Positions 58,481 to 64,000 of a DNA stretch of 64,000 nucleotides are shown piece by piece (positions within the stretch are counted from its first letter, which is position 1; every line of letters begins with the position of its first letter). The notes beneath the pieces were generated by a model, which did no database searches, was not told the origin of the DNA, and saw nothing but the letters and a program-made list of their open reading frames with translations. The position numbers and the translations under genes are program-made. The DNA lies in the NCBI RefSeq assembly GCF_024323335.1, contig NC_066581.1, forward strand, positions 227,680,539 to 227,744,538, in the 5' to 3' direction. This stretch comes from Lathyrus oleraceus (lineage: Eukaryota > Streptophyta > Magnoliopsida > Fabales > Fabaceae).

Positions 58481-60993
58481 TATGATTATAGAGAAGAATA
58501 AGACTTGGGAGCTAAATGATCTTTCTAAAGGAAAAAATACATTTGTGTGAATTGGGTTTATAAGACAAAGTTTAATGAAAAGGGAGAGATTGAGAAGTTC
58601 AAAGCAAGGCTGCTTGTGAAACGTTACAAGTAAGAGCATGAAGTTGATTATAAAGAAGTCTTTGTTCATATAGAAAGACACGATGCCACTCGATTGGTGG
58701 TTTCATTAGCATCACAAAATTCATTTTCCATCTTCCAACTTGATGTAAAATCACACTTTATTAATGTTGAACTAGTTGAGCAAGTCTACATTGAACAACC
58801 TCTTTGAATATGTGGTAGTAGGTAGTAAACACAAGGGTTACAAACTAAAAAAAAAGTCCTTATATGGTTTGAAGTAGGCACCACAAGTATGATATCATTG
58901 TATAAAAGGTCATTTTGAGATGGAAGGTTTCAACAAATTCCCATATGATAACACTTTATTTATCAAATCATGAGAAAGAGGTAAATACTGATAGTTTTCT
59001 TATATGTTAATGATCTGATTTTCACTAGTAGTGATGAAGCTAGGTTTTATGATTTTAATAATGCTATGATGGTTGACTTTACATGACTGGTTTAGGAAAG
59101 ATGAACTGTTTTCTTGGTATATAAGAAATACAAACAATTGTGTGTTTGTTCATTGGCTAAAGCAAATATGTTGAGGAAGTTTTTAAGAGGTTTCCATGGA
59201 TAATTATAATCAAATTGGGAATCCAATTGTAAAGTTCTCATGTGATCTTGATGAAGAGAAGGTTGACAATACTTACTTCAAACAAATTGTTGCAAGTTTA
59301 ACGTACTTGTAAGTCCCCAGGCCTGATATTATGTATGTTGTTTGTGTGATTAGTACGTACATGTAAATACCAACAGAGATGCAACTCAAAATCGCAAAAA
59401 GGTAGCTTGTTTATTTGAAAGGAATACTAGATTTTTCGTGTTTTCTATATAATAAATGGAGAAACTATTTTGACTAGTTTCATAGTGTAAGACCCCAATT
59501 TTGATTCTAAGATCCCTCATGCAATTTCATCATAAGCATTAGCATTGGGATCATACCTTGGCATACTCCTTACCCCTTTTCATTGGGTTATTTTTGGAAG
59601 AGATCACCAAGCACTATGAGATTGTATCATACTTGTATTTTATCATTTTCACTAACCAAAATACCAAAATTATGTCTTTGTGTTTGCCTAACTCTTTTGT
59701 AGGTAGAGCATGATCCCATTGATCTATCGAGTTCACATCTAGGGTTTGAGACCCTCATGAACAAAAAACACAACCATGGATTGATACAAGAATGATAACA
59801 AGCATCATATATGAGTCCCAATGATCTCTACATGTTATTTTAATCAAGAATTCTTCAAGAGTTTGAGGGTGATTTGCCTTGGAAACCCTAGTTCGACAAG
59901 GTATCTTGAGTAACTTCTCCAACAAGCTATCTCACCATTTGATCAAATTTCTAAAGGGACACTTCAAAATTCATCATCATATGCATATGTGATCTACCAT
60001 GAGCCTAGAAAGTCAAGAGAGTTGAAGATTAGCAAGTTGGTTGATGGTGGTTGGCCAGATGAATTCATCTGATCAAAACTGGGTCTCCCTAGACCCTATC
60101 GCCTACAATTTTCACCATATGAAAATTATTCTAAGAGAAATGTTACTCTAAATGACATTACAAACAACTTTAATGTTTAGACCTAGATCTAGTTTTGCTT
60201 GGAAACTCATTTTCTATGTTGAAACATTATAGGTCATTTTGTCTAAACCCTAATTTGAATATCAACTTCCCAAGGCCATAACTTGCTCAACTTTATGAGA
60301 TGAAAGATTTACAAGTTGCACAATCAAATTCAAGATGTCTACTTCAACTTTTATGTTTGGAGTGAGAGCTAATTCAACTTTTATGAGCATATGATATGAG
60401 GCTACATTATAGGTCACTTTTGACCTATACCATTGAACAAGTGATTTTTCCAAACTTCAAAAATGCATAACTCTATCATTTCAAATCCAAATGACATGAA
60501 ATTGGTGATGATTTTAAAGTTCTTTGAAAGATATACAACTTTGATGAAGACACTTTTCTCATTTGAAGCTCACTAAAAAAGTTAAGTAAGGTGGAATATT
60601 GAGATATACGGCTTGACACTTAGAAAAAATTTCAATATGTTGAAATTTCCAAACTTACACCTCAAAATTCATCATGATACAAGCTTCAAATGAAAAAGTG
60701 TTGAACATGAAAGTTGTTCCTCTTGATTTAACCTTTCCAAAAAGTCCTAGTTCATTCATTTTGGACAAGAATTGAATAGGCTGCGCATGGCTTGAACATT
60801 GCATCATCATTTGGCAAAGATCAAACTTCAAGTTTCCATATACACTTGCCTTGCAATCCAAGTTGATTTCAGACTCTCTCACACTCAATTGTGGACCTAA
60901 AGCAATGATCTCATGGGCCTGTACACGCCCATGCACCCATGCATCACTCATTGCCAATTTTAGAAAGTCATTTGGAAGGTGCAAATATCACAT
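58480..60993 (+). repeat. Duplicated segment B: copia RT part plus Tat-type LTR start
   Basis: 58489-59485 repeats 54661-55656 (offset 3828-3829) and 59486-60993 repeats the first 1.5 kb of LTR A, with only scattered substitutions. It starts in copia RT at TAGAGAAGAATAAGACTTGG and stops at CACATG, before the TATA box, where segment C begins. Confidence 0.93.
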
Positions 60994-63900
60994 GAGGGAG
61001 AATTGTGGACTCACACTTGAGGGAGAGTGTTGAGAATGTATCAAGTGTGAGTAGTGTGGATAATAGTCTCACATTGGTTAGAAATATGGAGACTTGAGCA
61101 TTTATAAGTGAGAGAACCCACTCACCTATCACCTTAAGATTTGGGGTGAATATGTGGCGTGTCTCTCACAAAGAGGTTGCTCTAGAAAATAAGTCCTACA
61201 ATGTTCAAGGCTCCCTAGTGAAAACTCCCCCAATAATAAGGATATAACTTATTGTTGCATACACACCATAATAAAGCAGTGTATCTGAAAGAAAGAATCA
61301 GATGATTATGAACATGGTGATAAACATGTTAGTGAAAAGGGGTATTCCGAAGACATTCTCAATTTGAGTATTCGTGCACTCAATTGAATCCCCCCTTGTT
61401 TTGAAAATCATAACACCACAAGAAGGATGGAGCAAAGTCAGACCATTAGTTGATCACTTTCGAACTTTTGGGTTTATCCTATACACATGTTCCAAATGAA
61501 AAGAGAACAAATATTGATGATAAGAGCATGAAATGTGTCTTTATTGGAGTTAGTAAGGAGCCCAAGGCATACAAGTTATATAATCTTATTACCAAGAAGA
61601 TAATCATTGGTCGAGATGTTCTCTTTAATGAAGAAAATGCATGTTATCGGAGCAACAACGGGTAAAACAAACTTTAAAGGATTTTGAGGAAGTTGGCGAG
61701 AATAGTCAAGAGTCTGCATCACAATTGTAGCTCCCTACTCATCCCTTTGAATAAGTTTCACCAAATCCTTCATTAAGTGTGTCAACTCCGCGTGAAGCTT
61801 AATCACCTGTTTTAAAAACACAACGACAAAGGAGAATACCATTTTGGATTAATGATTATGAGAGTGTAGGTGAGTTATCTATTGAATATACAACTGCATA
61901 TTTCTCTTTATTTATAGGCTTATACCTTATACTGTTTGCGGGAGTAGTGAAAGAAGAAAAATGAAAAAAAAATCATGGATGAAGAAATTTATAGAGAAGA
62001 ATAAGACTTGGGAGCTAAATGATCTTTCTAAAGGAAAAAATACATTTGTGTGAATTAGGTTTATAAGACAAAGTTTATTGAAAAGGGAGAGATTGAGAAG
62101 TTCAAAGCAAGGCTGCTTGTGAAACGTTACAAGTAAGAGCATGAAGTTGATTATAAATAAGTCTTTGTTCATATAGAAAGACACGATGCCACTCGATTGG
62201 TGGTTTCATTAGCATCACAAAATTCATTTTCCATCTTCCAACTTGATGTAAAATCAAACTTTATTAATGTTGAACTAGTTGAGCAAGTCTACATTGAACA
62301 ACCTCTTTGAATATGTGGTAGTAGGTAGTGAACACAAGGGTTACAAACTAAAAAAAAGTCCTTATATGGTTTGAAGTAGGCACCACAAGTATCTTATCAT
62401 TGTATAAAAGGTCATTTTGAGATGGAAGGTTTCAACAAATTCCCATATGATAACACTTTATTTATCAAATCATGAGAAAGAGGTAAATATTGATAGTTTT
62501 CTTATATGTTAATGATCTGATTTTCACTAGTAGTGATGAAGCTATGTTTTATAATTTTAATAATGCTATGATGGTTGACTTTACATGACTGGTTTAGGAA
62601 AGATGAAATATTTTCTTGGTATATAAGCAATACAAACAATTGTGTGTTTGTTCATTGGCTAAAGCAAATATGTTAAGGAAGTTTTTAAGAGGTTTCCATG
62701 GATAATTAAAATCAAATTGGGAGTCCAATTGTAAAGTTCTCATGTGATCTTGATGAAGAGAAGGTTGACAATACTTACTTCAAACAAATTGTTGGAAGTT
62801 TAACGTACTTGTAAGTCCCCAGGCCTGATATTATGTATGTTGTTTTTGTGATTAGTACGTACATGTAAATACCAACAGAGATGCAACTCAAAATCGCAAA
62901 AAGGTAGCTTGTTTATTTGGAAGGAATACTAGATTTTTCGTGTTTTCTATATAATAAATGGAGAAACTATTTTGACTAGTTTCATAGTGTAAGACCCCAA
63001 TTTTGACCCTAAGATCCCTCATGCAATTTCATCATAAGCATTAGCATTGGAATCATACCTTGGCGTACTCCTTACCCTTTTTCATTGGATTTGTTTTGGA
63101 AGAGATCACCAAGCACTATGAGACTGTATCATACTTGTATTTTATCATTTTCACTAACCAAAATACCAAAAATATGTCTTTGTGTTTGCCTAACTCTTTT
63201 GTAGGTAGAGCATGATCCCATTGATCTATCGAGTTCACATCTAGGGTTTGAGACCCTCATGAACAAAAAACACAACCATGGATTGATACAAGAATGATAA
63301 CAAGCATCATATATGAGTCCCAATGATCTCTACATGTTATTTTAATCAAGAATTCTTCAAGAGTTTGAGGGTGATTTGCCTTGGAAACCCTAGTTCGACA
63401 AGGTATCTTGAGTAACTTCTCCAACAAGCTATCTCACCATTTGATCAAATTTCTAAAGGGACACTTCAAAATTCATCATCGTATGCATATGTGATCTACC
63501 ATGAGCCTAGAAAGTCAAGAGAATTGAAGATTAGCAAGTTGGTTGATGGTGGTTGGCCAGATGAATTCATCTGATCAAAACTGGGTCTCCCTAGACCCTA
63601 TCGCCTACAATTTTCACCATATGAAAATTATTCTAAGAGAAATGTTACTCTAAATGACATTACAAACAACTTTAATGTTGAGACCTAGATCTAGTTTTGC
63701 TTGGAAAATGATTTTCTATGTTGAAACATTATAGGTCATTTTGTCTAAACCCTAATTTGAATATCAACTTCCCAAGGCCATAACTTGCTCAACTTTATGA
63801 GATGAAAGATTTACAAGTTGCACAATCAAATTCAAGATATCTACTTCAACTTTTATGTTTGGAGTGAGAGCTAATTCAACTTTTATGAGCATGTGATATG

Positions 63901-64000
63901 AGGCTACATTATAGGTCACTTTTGACCTATACCATTGAACAAGTGATTTTTCCAAACTTAAAAAATGCATAACTCTATCATTTCAAATCCAAATGACATG
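60994..64000 (+). repeat. Duplicated segment C: TRIM LTR2, copia pol, Tat-type LTR (runs off the window)
   Basis: Repeats 53665 onward with offset 7330-7331: TRIM LTR2 at 61028-61235, ATAAG after it, copia integrase frame at 61450-61665, copia RT, and the Tat LTR from 62988. The other TRIM half is missing, showing that the duplication post-dates the TRIM insertion. Confidence 0.93.

Overview
The window looks like repeat-dense nuclear DNA from a legume, most likely tribe Fabeae (pea, vetch, lentil, faba bean group). The main reason is a giant Ogre-type (Ty3/gypsy, Tat lineage) element with about 5.3 kb LTRs, a tRNA-Arg-type primer binding site, an extra ORF1 upstream of gag, and a tandem-repeat array in its 3' untranslated region; that combination is known from Fabeae Ogre elements. 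Nearly everything here is a transposable element or a fragment of one. I see one convincing host gene, a single-finger C2H2 protein with an EAR motif (24477-25457, minus strand). I found no tRNA, rRNA or CRISPR features. Species and TE lineage names are inference from motifs; the window has not been compared with any database.

Layout. 1-17719: Ogre element on the minus strand, running right to left: 5' LTR 12413-17719, PBS 12391-12410, ORF1 9651-11355, gag/pol remnants 5721-9217, tandem-repeat 3' UTR 2440-4185, PPT 2188-2205, and a partial 3' LTR 1-2187 that continues outside the window. Its polyprotein carries apparent deletions of the gag core, protease, N-terminal RT and RNase H/integrase core. 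It sits inside the RT gene of a Ty1/copia element whose 3' remainder is 17720-18665. 19612-23426: a complete-ended CACTA (En/Spm) transposon with a 3-bp target duplication (CTT). It holds a TNP2 C-terminal remnant and a predicted TnpA-like gene whose later exons are two captured exons of an ARGONAUTE PIWI domain, in frame. 23733-24045: LINE RNase H relic. 24477-25457: zinc-finger gene. 27145-29215: LINE ORF1 relic split by a solo LTR (27345-28701, TSD CTTTA).

29340-45500: layered LTR retrotransposon remains: copia gag relics on both strands, an Athila-like minus-strand element (protease 33490-34194, gag 34969-35943, PBS 36048-36067) whose 5' LTR is split by a Tat-type LTR (about 36756-41480), and a solo LTR (42358-43825, TSD ATGCT) inside the minus-strand copia gag. 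47068-51270: another minus-strand copia relic with an interrupted LTR, a long (AT)n tract and a 187-bp tandem duplication. 51290-64000: a plus-strand copia relic carrying a MITE-like element and a complete TRIM (53275-53904, TSD ATAAG), then broken by a Tat-type LTR. The 3' copia part plus Tat LTR is repeated head to tail three times (starting about 53670, 58480 and 60994), and the last copy runs off the window.

The clearest candidate for something new is the CACTA element: a five-exon minus-strand gene model (22592 down to 20578) fuses a TnpA-like N-terminus in frame to an ARGONAUTE fragment that keeps its host introns. This would be a DNA-level capture of a gene-silencing component by a transposon. 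It is a prediction from splice sites and reading frame only.
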